The notes below the pieces were generated by a model. That model saw only the letters and a list, made by a program, of their open reading frames with translations. It ran no database searches and was not told where the DNA came from. Both the position numbers and the translations under genes were made by a program. A stretch of 51,419 nt of DNA from a virus, in the IMG/VR virus record IMGVR_UViG_3300042007_000033, positions 1 to 51,419 of that record, one strand, 5' to 3'. Of this stretch, positions 41,901 to 49,512 are shown piece by piece (the first letter of the stretch is position 1; the number at the start of each line of letters is the position of its first letter).

Positions 41901-43012
41901 ACGATGACATTGTTATCCAGATGAACCTTTAGGGCTTCAGCCAGCTTTTCAGTCCATCCGCCGAGGGCACGTGCAGTGCTGGCAAGTCCTTCTTGGAATT
42001 GTGGGAAAAGCGTTTGGGACATGTCGCGTAGTGCATTACGGGCCACGTCCCAAAAGTTGCTTTTGATAGTGTTGCCAAGAGTCTTGTATTGCGCTGTTAC
42101 TTCAGGAAGTTGCTTTCCGAAGTCCTTCAATGCTACAATCAATGTACCGATACCGACGAGGAATCCTGTAGCCATTCCGGGAGCAGCAATTGCAGCCATA
42201 GAAATAATAGACCCAAGAGATGCCGCAAGGGTTGAGAGACCACCAATGGATGAGATCGCGGCACCGCCGATGGACCCCAGCATTACTGCCATCTTTGCGA
42301 TTCCCGGAACAGCCTTATCAATGTTGATGAAGTGGTCGGCCATCTTCTTGAGATCACCAGCAAGAACTCGGGCACCAGTCATACGTGCAATGGCATTGCC
42401 AGCAGCCACGAGAGGCCCCGAATTCATCACGACATTAACACGAAGCTGGCGCATTCTTGTCAGGAGGGCTAGCCTTGCGCGTGCTGCTTCATCATCAACA
42501 TCCGGGGTCACTGTGGGGTTGGATCTCCCCATGTCATCGAGCATATCGTCAATTTCTCGACGAGCAGCTAGTGTGTCCGCTTCAAGCTGGACTGTTGCTC
42601 TAAGAGATTGGTTTGCAATTTCATGCAAATCTATGATAGCTTGTCTAGGATCGGTATCAACACCAATATGTACAGTCTGATCCTGAAGGTGAGAGAGGTT
42701 GGTGATGTTCTGTAGATCGGAGACTGCCTGCTCAGTGTTCACATTGACTGTAATAGTCTGATCACCTAGGACAGTGTTGGCTAGATCATCTAGCGAGCGT
42801 TGGGCAGAGGACGTGTCGGCATCGACAGTAAGGGTCTGATCCTCCAGTTGGCTGTCAGCCAGATCAGCCAATTGTGCGGTCGCTGAAGATACATCCGCGT
42901 CTACGTGAATAGTAATCGAGTCATTGATCGATTCAATTGCAGAACGGATATCCCTTTCAAGTTTATCCGTAATAGCTCGGATGTTTACATATGCAGACCC
43001 GATTACAGTCAT
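38972..43012 (-). CDS. Tape measure protein, 1346 aa
   Basis: The length and composition are typical: a helical N-terminal part with repeated QTxTVDADTSSA-type units (about 40-130), hydrophobic segments near 225-300 and 690-770, and tandem Trp-rich repeats (about 960-1180). It lies between the chaperone pair and Dit. At about 1.5 angstrom per residue it predicts a tail near 200 nm. There is no obvious peptidase domain. Confidence 0.95.
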   Translation of the reverse strand: MTVIGSAYVNIRAITDKLERDIRSAIESINDSITIHVDADVSSATAQLADLADSQLEDQTLTVDADTSSAQRSLDDLANTVLGDQTITVNVNTEQAVSDLQNITNLSHLQDQTVHIGVDTDPRQAIIDLHEIANQSLRATVQLEADTLAARREIDDMLDDMGRSNPTVTPDVDDEAARARLALLTRMRQLRVNVVMNSGPLVAAGNAIARMTGARVLAGDLKKMADHFINIDKAVPGIAKMAVMLGSIGGAAISSIGGLSTLAASLGSIISMAAIAAPGMATGFLVGIGTLIVALKDFGKQLPEVTAQYKTLGNTIKSNFWDVARNALRDMSQTLFPQFQEGLASTARALGGWTEKLAEALKVHLDNNVIVGMFGFLSKSIDIASQALEPLVQAFVELGWVGGELLPRLATWFVEVSNKFSNFINAAASNGDLRRWIEEGITNLKRLGSIVAETAGIFSGITDAARAAGSDGLGTLLSFVDRLNTAVNSPEGIKALTTIFQGANAVASSLGDAFFKLFGAIGSAAPTVRSALESIAGVIKVVSDAIAAIISNPEFQAGFAAMFDGIQKGFEALAPVVGTMGPKMGAFLSIIGSLAANIGGVLAAALEVALPLITALKQAIDPLIPVLGDALIQIIQALKPAFDSLTSVMLTVAPAITSIIQAVAPFIAQVVETLGPALPAIIAGVVGFAAAWKATVAIQGIISGITTAMAAYRAGMTLATAIQTGFNIAALANPVALVIAGIVAGIAALVAGVIWAYNNVGWFKDGIDAAFKFIGEVIGNIVSFWNTNVVPMFEGATKAAGDFFGGIGKWVGEAITFIQGFFGNFGGNFEKGLSVVGDGIGNFFGGIADQVGQFIGGIVNGVADFFRPVVDFISNVINTIVTIISTGVQMYIGIWVGAFNFMADVFRNIWNGIVWFFEPLVNLITSIIQGAVDIITAIWTAAWEIISTIFIGIWTNLVRFFTPIIQSISDTITTIVNAIVSTWNSVWQGIVDFFTTVWNQMVAIYSPIIQSISDTITGIVNGVRDTWNAVWQGIVDYFTTIWNLMVAIYSPIINGIRDTIVNIVNGISDTWNSIWSGISNFFSTIWNNIVSFVSGAIQNVSNTINNVVNGINNAWNSTWSAIGNFVRDVWNNIVNGVSGFVNEVQRNIQNVLDTIGRIGSDILNNIGNFGSLLLNAGRDLIDGLAQGIRNASGAIVDTIKNIAAGALDTIKNFFGIKSPSRVMRDQVGKQLGAGLAIGIESMVGRVKKATATLAEAAVPEIADIMLPAVKTASQKQAVTATVAPVLSRDTVTGTSRASTGTGVFGQSGIGGVTNVNFTVNPSQGLNETQIGEAAMNHMYWKLSTSN
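39700..40230 (-). repeat. Tandem 132-bp repeats inside the tape measure gene
   Basis: About four imperfect copies of a 44-codon unit are visible. For example, the string GTAATGGTGTCAGAAATTG recurs at 39963 and 40095 on the plus strand, and a diverged copy lies 132 bp earlier. Each encodes IxxISDTITxIVN..TWNxxWQGI..FF. Confidence 0.75.
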
Positions 43013-43025
43013 CTATTCCACCTAA

Positions 43026-43364
43026 TTACCCATAAACTGGGAGTCCCGGTAGACCCTCGTCGCCTAGCTCTACACCGTTATTTTGGCCCACTGGTAGGTT
43101 GTCTATCTCTCCTCGTTCTAGGCGAGCATAGAAATCTTCATCATACGTGGCAGCTTCTCGTTCAAGCGTCTCGTAGAATTCTTCGTCATATACTGTGGCA
43201 CCCTCAGTCTTAATTTTACCATACACTGAGTTAACTTTATTTCGAACCTTAGTGAGTCCGCCATCAATTTTGGCGTCCTCAATCACGTCTGCACAGAGAA
43301 CAGCATCTATTATATTCATTGCTCTACGAGCAGTGGACTTGCAGATTAGATCATACAAGTCCAC
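43026..43364 (-). CDS. Tail assembly chaperone T part (frameshift product)
   Basis: The frame with GTG 43364 encodes 112 acidic, helical residues before the tape measure gene. The same frame stays open upstream to 43556, well inside the G gene, in the -1 frame relative to it. The overlap encodes a plausible continuation (APYEGVCSVGRQFLSNW). This is the classical G/GT arrangement, in which a fraction of ribosomes shift -1. No ribosome site precedes GTG 43364. A possible slip point is GCG-CCC-T near 43442-43448. Confidence 0.7.
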   Translation of the reverse strand: MDLYDLICKSTARRAMNIIDAVLCADVIEDAKIDGGLTKVRNKVNSVYGKIKTEGATVYDEEFYETLEREAATYDEDFYARLERGEIDNLPVGQNNGVELGDEGLPGLPVYG

Positions 43365-43420
43365 GCCCGATGCTAGATACTGTCCATCTATGAACGACCA
43401 GTTACTAAGAAACTGCCGTC

Positions 43421-43774
43421 CTACTGAGCAGACGCCTTCGTAGGGCGCGAGGTATACGCCTGAATGAGCTTGCCAACTGACTGGGAAATCGCAATCACAT
43501 CGATCTCCTCTTCGGAGGTACGTAGGTGGGTGTCCAGACGGGTATACTCTTCTGCATCAAGTGCCTCTTTGAGGAAGTTCTTGAACGCAACGATGGACGA
43601 GACACCGCCACCGTCCGATGCTTCAAGGAAGTCCATGAGCACGATACCCTGAACAAAAGGCTTTGCTGTGAATGTCTCCCCGCCAAGTTCAAATGTTACG
43701 GTCTCGGGAGCCTTGCCTTCTTCGGTGTTCTCACCGGAGGCGGAAAAATTGCGGCTGTCTGCTGCTGTAGGCAT
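43421..43774 (-). CDS. Tail assembly chaperone G part
   Basis: A 117-residue protein with TFELGGETFTAKPF and a helical second half ending VGKLIQAYTSRPTK, the pattern of actinophage G-type chaperones. It lies upstream of the tape measure gene, whose product it would coat during tail assembly. Its 3' end overlaps the -1 frame of the T part. Confidence 0.8.
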   Translation of the reverse strand: MPTAADSRNFSASGENTEEGKAPETVTFELGGETFTAKPFVQGIVLMDFLEASDGGGVSSIVAFKNFLKEALDAEEYTRLDTHLRTSEEEIDVIAISQSVGKLIQAYTSRPTKASAQ

Positions 43775-43800
43775 ATGTCGTTCCTAATATACGTCGTTAT

Positions 43801-44184
43801 CTATCGAATTACACGAGACAGGTTATCTGTCAGATACCTGTTCGGCTTGGTTCCCGGATGGAAAACCATTTTGCTATACACTATTCTACCATGGGAATAG
43901 AAGCGCAATGTTTGCGCTCTACGCGGAAGAATGATATGAGGTTTTGTACCGTTGTGGTGCATTAGAGCGATGCGGTTGTTTGCACCTACTGTCGCCACCA
44001 GCCCCTTGCCGTCCCGTACCACTTGGTATCGAATGGACTTCTTCAGGGTACCGGTCCTTACCCCGACCTGCCGTCTTGCGAGGCCCTGTAGCTTTATGGC
44101 TCTTTTCCTGAGATAGTTCCCTACATCTCCTCTGGGAGATGTGGTCAACTGATCATAGGCAGCTTTGTTCAGTACGAACTTCAT
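43801..44184 (-). CDS. HK97 gp10-like neck protein
   Basis: A basic 127-residue protein. RRQVGVRTGTLKKSIRYQVV is the recognisable HK97 gp10 core, followed by VGANNRIALMHHNGTKPHII. The family forms part of the head-tail joint or tail completion. It is coupled to the preceding gene by a one-base TAATG overlap. Confidence 0.85.
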   Translation of the reverse strand: MKFVLNKAAYDQLTTSPRGDVGNYLRKRAIKLQGLARRQVGVRTGTLKKSIRYQVVRDGKGLVATVGANNRIALMHHNGTKPHIILPRRAQTLRFYSHGRIVYSKMVFHPGTKPNRYLTDNLSRVIR

Positions 44185-44723
44185 TAGGATTGAGCCGATA
44201 CTGCGGACGCCGTTACCACCAGCGTCATGGCCTGAAAGCCTCCCTGCGGAGATCCTGCGGAAACGTCAGCAAGGGCACCTATGGTCATGGTTTCACCGGC
44301 ACGAAGGCCAGCATCCATTAGAAGCATGGCATCCTGCATTTGCTTACGGGCAATATCGCTCTGGACATCCGAAGGCAAAGTCTGTACTCCCGTCACAGCC
44401 TGAGCAAATTTGGCCGGAACCGTAGTTGTGGGGTTAGCTGCCACTGTGTTAGGCTGCGGGAGAGCGCGGACCACTTCAACAATGTAGACTCCAGTACGCG
44501 GTCCAGCGCATTTGACCGGTTCCTGAGCTTGGTTACCCGGAAGACCCGAGTAACCTTGCTCAAAGGAAACCGTCACCTGTTCACAATCGTGAACGGTATC
44601 GCCTTGACCGCCGACTGCGAGGTATCTTCTTGTCGGAAGATCCACTCCATGGTCGGCATACGTCGCTACAACAGTGTTGAGGATGAGGTCCGCTATCTCG
44701 ACAAATTCATTTGGATCGAGCAT
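44184..44723 (-). CDS. Tail terminator-like protein
   Basis: A 179-residue protein in the usual tail-terminator position, between adaptor and chaperones. Its opening DPNEFVEIADLILNTV and the strand VTVSFEQGYSG are consistent with a gpU-like fold, but the call rests mainly on order. Confidence 0.65.
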   Translation of the reverse strand: MLDPNEFVEIADLILNTVVATYADHGVDLPTRRYLAVGGQGDTVHDCEQVTVSFEQGYSGLPGNQAQEPVKCAGPRTGVYIVEVVRALPQPNTVAANPTTTVPAKFAQAVTGVQTLPSDVQSDIARKQMQDAMLLMDAGLRAGETMTIGALADVSAGSPQGGFQAMTLVVTASAVSAQS

Positions 44724-44741
44724 AGCGGGTTTCCTTAGGTG

Positions 44742-45014
44742 TTAGTTGATGATCTCGTTTAGCTTACTTACGAGGGTCTTACGGTTCTCACCGTCAAGCT
44801 CCGCGGAAAGGGCCTTCTCAGCCTTCTCAGCGTCGTCTCCGACCCATGCGAGGACTTCCTTGATGGAACCCTCGGGAACTGCCTCTTCGTCGGTCTGAGG
44901 GGCTTCTACGGCCTCCTCAGATACCTCCTGATTGAAAGAGTCAACGGTCGGATCGGCTTGTTCTACGTTAGGTTCGTTGTATTCTGGTGCTGCGTAAGGA
45001 TCTGTATCACTCAT
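44742..45014 (-). CDS. Small acidic protein, 90 aa
   Basis: An acidic, disordered first half is followed by EGSIKEVLAWVGDDAEKAEKAL, a helical motif that recurs next to structural genes in actinophages. It probably binds another virion or assembly protein; function is unknown. The ATG follows the adaptor stop by one base. Confidence 0.75.
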   Translation of the reverse strand: MSDTDPYAAPEYNEPNVEQADPTVDSFNQEVSEEAVEAPQTDEEAVPEGSIKEVLAWVGDDAEKAEKALSAELDGENRKTLVSKLNEIIN

Positions 45015-45015
45015 A

Positions 45016-45705
45016 TTAGTTCACTCTTTCTGCTCTTACCGCTCCCGGCAAGAACACTTTAGGCCTCTTCTTGGCCTTGTAGGGATTTACTGCTGCAAGG
45101 AAGAGATCTATTTCGTAGATTCCCACCTTGCCATTAGAGATAAATTCCTGAGGGTCCATCACAGTGTATGATACTCCCTGACGAGCTACTGATGAGATTC
45201 GTTCAGGGAGTGCACACGATGGGTCACTCATGTCGGAAAGTATCAGTTCGTTTGCCAGTCGAATTGCTGCTCTCTTACCCGCTGCTGGCGGAGGAGTACC
45301 GTACGTGTATGTGACCGAAAGTTCGTTCACAGGGTCCAGTACCCACGGGAGAGCATGTTGCCTCACTAGGTAGCTATTATTTCTTAGGGAAAACTCGGAC
45401 GGAGTTAGCTCACGCCCCAAGTGTGTAACAGAGTCTATCGATCTGACCGGTGTGTGGCGCAAGCGAAGGTTTCGCTGGCCTTCCGAAAATCTGGGAAGGT
45501 TGTACATACTCCCAGAGATAACGTACGGACTGGTTAGGTTTGACGTTGCGATATCTGAAGTATATACTTCAGTTACAGTCTGAACCCCTGTGTACTTCTC
45601 TCCTGACAGCTTGTAGAGAATGAAGCTGGCAAAATGGACAGCAGATTCAGTATATGGCCCAGTCGGGTCGCAAGTGTCTGCTGCACTAATCCATAGAGTA
45701 GCCAT
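45016..45705 (-). CDS. Head-tail adaptor-like protein
   Basis: A 229-residue protein. ELSVTYTYGTPPPAAGKRAAIRLANELIL fits, in pieces, the helical connector family that attaches to the portal. Start ATG 45705 lies behind GGAG. It lies in the neck gene cluster. Confidence 0.7.
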   Translation of the reverse strand: MATLWISAADTCDPTGPYTESAVHFASFILYKLSGEKYTGVQTVTEVYTSDIATSNLTSPYVISGSMYNLPRFSEGQRNLRLRHTPVRSIDSVTHLGRELTPSEFSLRNNSYLVRQHALPWVLDPVNELSVTYTYGTPPPAAGKRAAIRLANELILSDMSDPSCALPERISSVARQGVSYTVMDPQEFISNGKVGIYEIDLFLAAVNPYKAKKRPKVFLPGAVRAERVN

Positions 45706-45729
45706 TTTTCTCCAATGCTCTTTCAGTCA

Positions 45730-45738
45730 ATTATACCA
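45730..45738 (-). promoter_or_regulatory. Extended -10 promoter for the neck genes
   Basis: TGG-TATAAT (45730-45738) lies just after the terminator of the major tail gene and 25 bp before the adaptor start. No good -35 is present. Confidence 0.5.
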
Positions 45739-45753
45739 TATGGTAGAAACAAG

Positions 45754-45787
45754 ACTGGCTGGCCTCGTTGAATAGAGACCAGCCAGT
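45754..45787 (-). terminator. Terminator after the major tail protein gene
   Basis: ACTGGCTGG/CCAGCCAGT, a 9-bp stem with a 16-nt loop, is followed on the minus strand by CTTGTTTC. Confidence 0.65.
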
Positions 45788-45802
45788 TTGATATAGCGGC
45801 GG

Positions 45803-46444
45803 TTATGTTACTGTTTGGTAGCCAGTTCCAGCAGGGATCGTAGAGGTACGTGCCTGCTGTGCAGGAGCGTCCGATGCGAACGGCCAGAGTGGGGCGGCAG
45901 GTCCGTCACCGAATCCTGTGTTTCCGACAGCCCAGCCTTCGAAGCTGGTAGCCATCATGTCGTTCTGGATCGCACGCTCTCCAGAAAGCTGCATCTGTGC
46001 GTACGGGAACACGAAGTGCCAGTACGGGTTGGTGCTGGTCTGACGGCCACCGACGTTTGCGATGGACCAGACTTCAATGGCAACACCGTTAGGCGTTGCG
46101 TCAACACCTACAAGAGGCATCTTCCAACCAACAGTCTGTCCACCGGAGGATAGCAGGGTACCACCAGCAATGATCTGTGAGAACTCGGGGTCCGGGTCAC
46201 AGAGTGCGATGCTGAGGGTTACGCGCTTGAGGGTACGTGCAGTCTTCCATGAAGCACATACTGTACCGTCTGCGGCCTTAGTGGTGAATTCTTCGCCGTC
46301 TTCGTACTCGGGAGTATATCCGAGAGAGACGAACTTCTTAGTAACGTATGAAGCGCTAGCTCCAGTGACGAGGGCACCTGCTGCATCCAGTTTGGTAACT
46401 CGGATTGCAAGTCCTCCAACGCTGGCAGCGTTATCGTGAGCCAT
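45803..46444 (-). CDS. Probable major tail protein
   Basis: A 213-residue beta-rich protein. Phrases such as GYTPEYEDGEEFTTKAADG and PYWHFVFPYAQM are typical of siphovirus tail tube subunits. It lies upstream of the neck genes rather than after them, an order seen in some actinophages. A terminator follows, which fits a very highly expressed gene. Confidence 0.75.
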   Translation of the reverse strand: MAHDNAASVGGLAIRVTKLDAAGALVTGASASYVTKKFVSLGYTPEYEDGEEFTTKAADGTVCASWKTARTLKRVTLSIALCDPDPEFSQIIAGGTLLSSGGQTVGWKMPLVGVDATPNGVAIEVWSIANVGGRQTSTNPYWHFVFPYAQMQLSGERAIQNDMMATSFEGWAVGNTGFGDGPAAPLWPFASDAPAQQARTSTIPAGTGYQTVT

Positions 46445-46457
46445 GTGGTTCTCCTAA

Positions 46458-47327
46458 TTATGCGTAATCTAGTGTGAGGTCAACTAGTACTGCGTACGAG
46501 TCGGTGGTAGCCCATGTGACGGCTGCTGACCCGTCAACGAAATACTCGATATCGTTGATTCGGGAGTTGACAGCCTGATTAAGGTTTCCCGGTATGACAA
46601 CTGTCGGACCAATGCGGACGGAGATAGGGCCGGTTGCGTACATCCACGCCTTACCAGCGCCAGCGTTGACACCGGTTGGACCCTTCTTCGAGTAACCCAC
46701 GCCTGATACAACGGAGTTTCCGAGAGGAGAGACAAGCTTTCCGCCATCTTTGTCAAGGTTGAGGGCCGAACCGACTACCGTAGGAACGTGGATGACACCC
46801 TTTGAACCCAGAGAGGCGTTTCCAAGGGCTTCTTCCAGCAAGCCAAGACCGTAACGAATCTTTACTGCGGTTCCAGCGGTAGGGGTTACATCAACAGATT
46901 GCGCCGAAGCGAGATATCTGTTATCATTGGGGGAGTCAAGAAGTTTTGCTATATCGCCATTCCAGAATTCAATCTCGATTGCCTTCTGCATCACAATATT
47001 CAGCGCTTTCTTCGCGCTGTCTTCAACCTCAGCCGGGTTGGTTCCCATGGTGGAAACCTTCACGGATGCCTTAACATCGAAGGGGTAATATGTCTTGAAG
47101 TGCTCTTTTGAAGCAGAGTTGTCAATGACAGTAACGGTCTCTGTCGGGCTTGCCCCGAAGATGGAGCCGTTGGCTACAACAACGCCAGCGTCCTTGTTCT
47201 CGTAGGTAATCCCGGAGGTCCAAAAGCTATCGTTGTGATCGTACGTAGTGGTAGCTGGACTCAGAATACCGTAAGGGGCGACCTCAAGTCCCGCTGTGGG
47301 AACTAGGGTTGTGTTACTGCGTGCCAT
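46458..47327 (-). CDS. Structural protein, 289 aa
   Basis: It lies between the major capsid and major tail genes, 13 nt before the latter. Segments such as SVDVTPTAGTAVKIRYGLGLL and GKAWMYATGPISVRIGPTVVI look like a virion beta protein or a small capsid-fold relative. It may be a head decoration or second capsid protein; the call rests on position. Confidence 0.6.
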   Translation of the reverse strand: MARSNTTLVPTAGLEVAPYGILSPATTTYDHNDSFWTSGITYENKDAGVVVANGSIFGASPTETVTVIDNSASKEHFKTYYPFDVKASVKVSTMGTNPAEVEDSAKKALNIVMQKAIEIEFWNGDIAKLLDSPNDNRYLASAQSVDVTPTAGTAVKIRYGLGLLEEALGNASLGSKGVIHVPTVVGSALNLDKDGGKLVSPLGNSVVSGVGYSKKGPTGVNAGAGKAWMYATGPISVRIGPTVVIPGNLNQAVNSRINDIEYFVDGSAAVTWATTDSYAVLVDLTLDYA

Positions 47328-47382
47328 GTTAATTCCTTAAGTTAATTCTGAGTCCAGCTACTTTTTACTATTTGATTACTGA

Positions 47383-49359
47383 CTAGCTAACCGCTGTAGT
47401 AGCGGAAGATGAACCCTTGATTGCAAGAGCGGAGGTTACGCGTAGAGACTCAACGCCGACCTTTGCAACACCTTCGAAAGTCTCAATGAAGAGCTTGTAG
47501 TCGTTGGTGCCGTTGAGGGTAGAGTCACGGACGATACCGAGATCAAGAGTTCCACCATCAAGGAAGAGGAAGGTTCCCTCAGAGAAGAGGTACCAGATCA
47601 CGTTGGCCGGGAAGCCAAGCAGTGCGCCAGCGTTCTGTGCACCGAAGATCTGGCCGGTCTCACCGTCAAGGTGCCAAGACACGTTGATGTTACGAGTAGC
47701 GAACCACTTGTTGATCTCGGCTTCGCCAAGGTTGAAGGTTCCGTCGCGTCCGTCTCCCGGAAGCTGCTTGGTCAGGTCTGCACGAAGTGCGTTCTTGAAC
47801 CACTCAGGGAAGATAACACGGAGAGGAGCGTTCGGGTCAAGACGGTAGCGGCTACGGTAAGCAGCAGCGGCCTGCTCGATCTGAACAAAGATGTCGCGAG
47901 CGGCACCAAGCTGGGAAGCAGCGGATACGGAAGTGGAGAGAGCACCGATTCGTGTAAGCAGACGGGTCTCAGCAAAACGTGCCTGCTGAACCATAGCTAG
48001 CTGGGTGTGGCGCTCAACAAGCTCGGGGTAAGCGCGTGCTCCAAGGTTACCGAAGGTAAGGCAGAGCGGGATAGCGTCGGTGTAGACGGTGACTTCAACG
48101 CCTGCTGCGACACGAAGACATGGCTTGACGGGGTTCGGCGCGTCCGGAGTGGAAGCGTCGATGTCGTCCTGCATTGTCCATACGGAGACAGCGCCCTCAA
48201 GGTCAGCAAGGACCGGAGGAGTCATGAAGCGTAGACCGCCACGGTCAGCACCGAAGACTGCAAGAGCATCACGGACAGGGCGGACAGAAGTCTCACCAAG
48301 TTCGAAGATGTCATAGGAAGTCTCAACCGGTGCGGTAAGACCACCGGCAGCAACGATAGCTTCAGGAGCTACAACTGCGTTGATCTTGGCGCGGTTACCT
48401 TCGATGTCGTTGGCGTTAAGCATACGCTCAGCCGGGAACGTGGTGGAGAATGTAGCAACGGTGTGCTGCTCTCCGTCGCCACCGGAAGTGCGGCCCATGC
48501 CGTGCTTGCGGGAGAGGATTGCCTGAGCAACCTCAGAAATGCTGGAGAACTCGGAGCCTGCGGTAATACCGGGAAGGTCAGCGCCAGCGGTGATTACAAC
48601 CGGAGCAACTGCCTTTGGTGCAGGACGTAGTTCTGCGGGAGCTTCGAATTCAAGAGGCTCATTTGGGGTGTTAGAGGCGGTCACTGGTTCCTCCGAACTT
48701 TCTGTGTTAGAATCTTCTGTAGCGAACTCTGCTACGGTTTGAATAGGGGTTTCGGAAGCGCTTTCAGCTTCCGGAGCTTCTTCTACAGCAGCCTCAGATA
48801 CTTCGGCTACCTCAACAGCAGCCTCAGCCTGTGGGGCTTCTGCGATAGATGCCTCAGCTTCAACTGGGGCGTCTGCTACGGCTTCTGTCACAGTCTCGGA
48901 CTCGGCAGAGAAGGGCTTGAGATCCTTCTTCTTTTCCTCATCGTCCTCTTCTGCGTCAGCAGGAGCTTCCTCAACCTCTTCTTCGGCAGGGGCTTCAGCG
49001 GGTGCTTCTTCCTCTTCCTCTGCATCAGTCGCAGCAAGTTCCTCTTCGCCAGTCTCTTCGCCTTCAACTTCTTCGCTAACTTCGCCATCAGTTGCTTCTC
49101 CAGCGTTCATACGCGAAATAGCTTCTTCAGCGGCAGCGGATAGTTCAGCGGCCTCAGCTACACGACGTTCCTGCTCTGCAACGATTACATCGTTAGCGTC
49201 AGCAAGTTCGTTCATAGCGTCTACGGCTTCACGAGTGGGGGCATCTCCAATGGAGTCGGAAAGTGTGCCGAATTCGGCAACAATCTTTTCCTGTAGGGCA
49301 GTAAGTTCTTCCGGTGATAGATCGGCAAGGCGATCTAGACTTTCGCGGATGGAATCCAC
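47383..49359 (-). CDS. Major capsid protein with fused acidic scaffold-like region
   Basis: A 658-residue protein. Residues 1-110 are helical, and about 85-265 is an extremely acidic Glu/Ala-rich stretch. From about 290 onward is the capsid core (VVAPEAIVAAGGLTAPVETSYDIFELG.. cut; FPEWFKNALRADL; LFSEGTFLFLDGGTLDLGIVRDS), typical of the actinophage HK97-like major capsid family. The N-terminal part probably acts as the delta/scaffold domain, removed by the neighbouring protease. The start is GTG 49359 behind AAGGAGGG. Confidence 0.85.
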   Translation of the reverse strand: MDSIRESLDRLADLSPEELTALQEKIVAEFGTLSDSIGDAPTREAVDAMNELADANDVIVAEQERRVAEAAELSAAAEEAISRMNAGEATDGEVSEEVEGEETGEEELAATDAEEEEEAPAEAPAEEEVEEAPADAEEDDEEKKKDLKPFSAESETVTEAVADAPVEAEASIAEAPQAEAAVEVAEVSEAAVEEAPEAESASETPIQTVAEFATEDSNTESSEEPVTASNTPNEPLEFEAPAELRPAPKAVAPVVITAGADLPGITAGSEFSSISEVAQAILSRKHGMGRTSGGDGEQHTVATFSTTFPAERMLNANDIEGNRAKINAVVAPEAIVAAGGLTAPVETSYDIFELGETSVRPVRDALAVFGADRGGLRFMTPPVLADLEGAVSVWTMQDDIDASTPDAPNPVKPCLRVAAGVEVTVYTDAIPLCLTFGNLGARAYPELVERHTQLAMVQQARFAETRLLTRIGALSTSVSAASQLGAARDIFVQIEQAAAAYRSRYRLDPNAPLRVIFPEWFKNALRADLTKQLPGDGRDGTFNLGEAEINKWFATRNINVSWHLDGETGQIFGAQNAGALLGFPANVIWYLFSEGTFLFLDGGTLDLGIVRDSTLNGTNDYKLFIETFEGVAKVGVESLRVTSALAIKGSSSATTAVS

Positions 49360-49470
49360 AGTCCCTCCTTAAGATTTTATAGAGGTTGGACAGAGCGTCC
49401 AATCGGGCTTTTACGACATTCGGCAGAAGGGCGGATATCTATATACACGCGCTTTGTTAAGTATGACTCT

Positions 49471-49479
49471 AGTATATCA
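49471..49479 (-). promoter_or_regulatory. Extended -10 promoter for the capsid gene
   Basis: TGA-TATACT (49471-49479) gives a leader of about 105 nt. The leader holds a TTGGAC-GCTCT-GTCCAA hairpin (about 49388-49404) and a strong AAGGAGGG site. No clear -35 is present. Confidence 0.5.
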
Positions 49480-49512
49480 TAAAAAATGACATGTGCAGCA
49501 AAGTTTTTTCGA

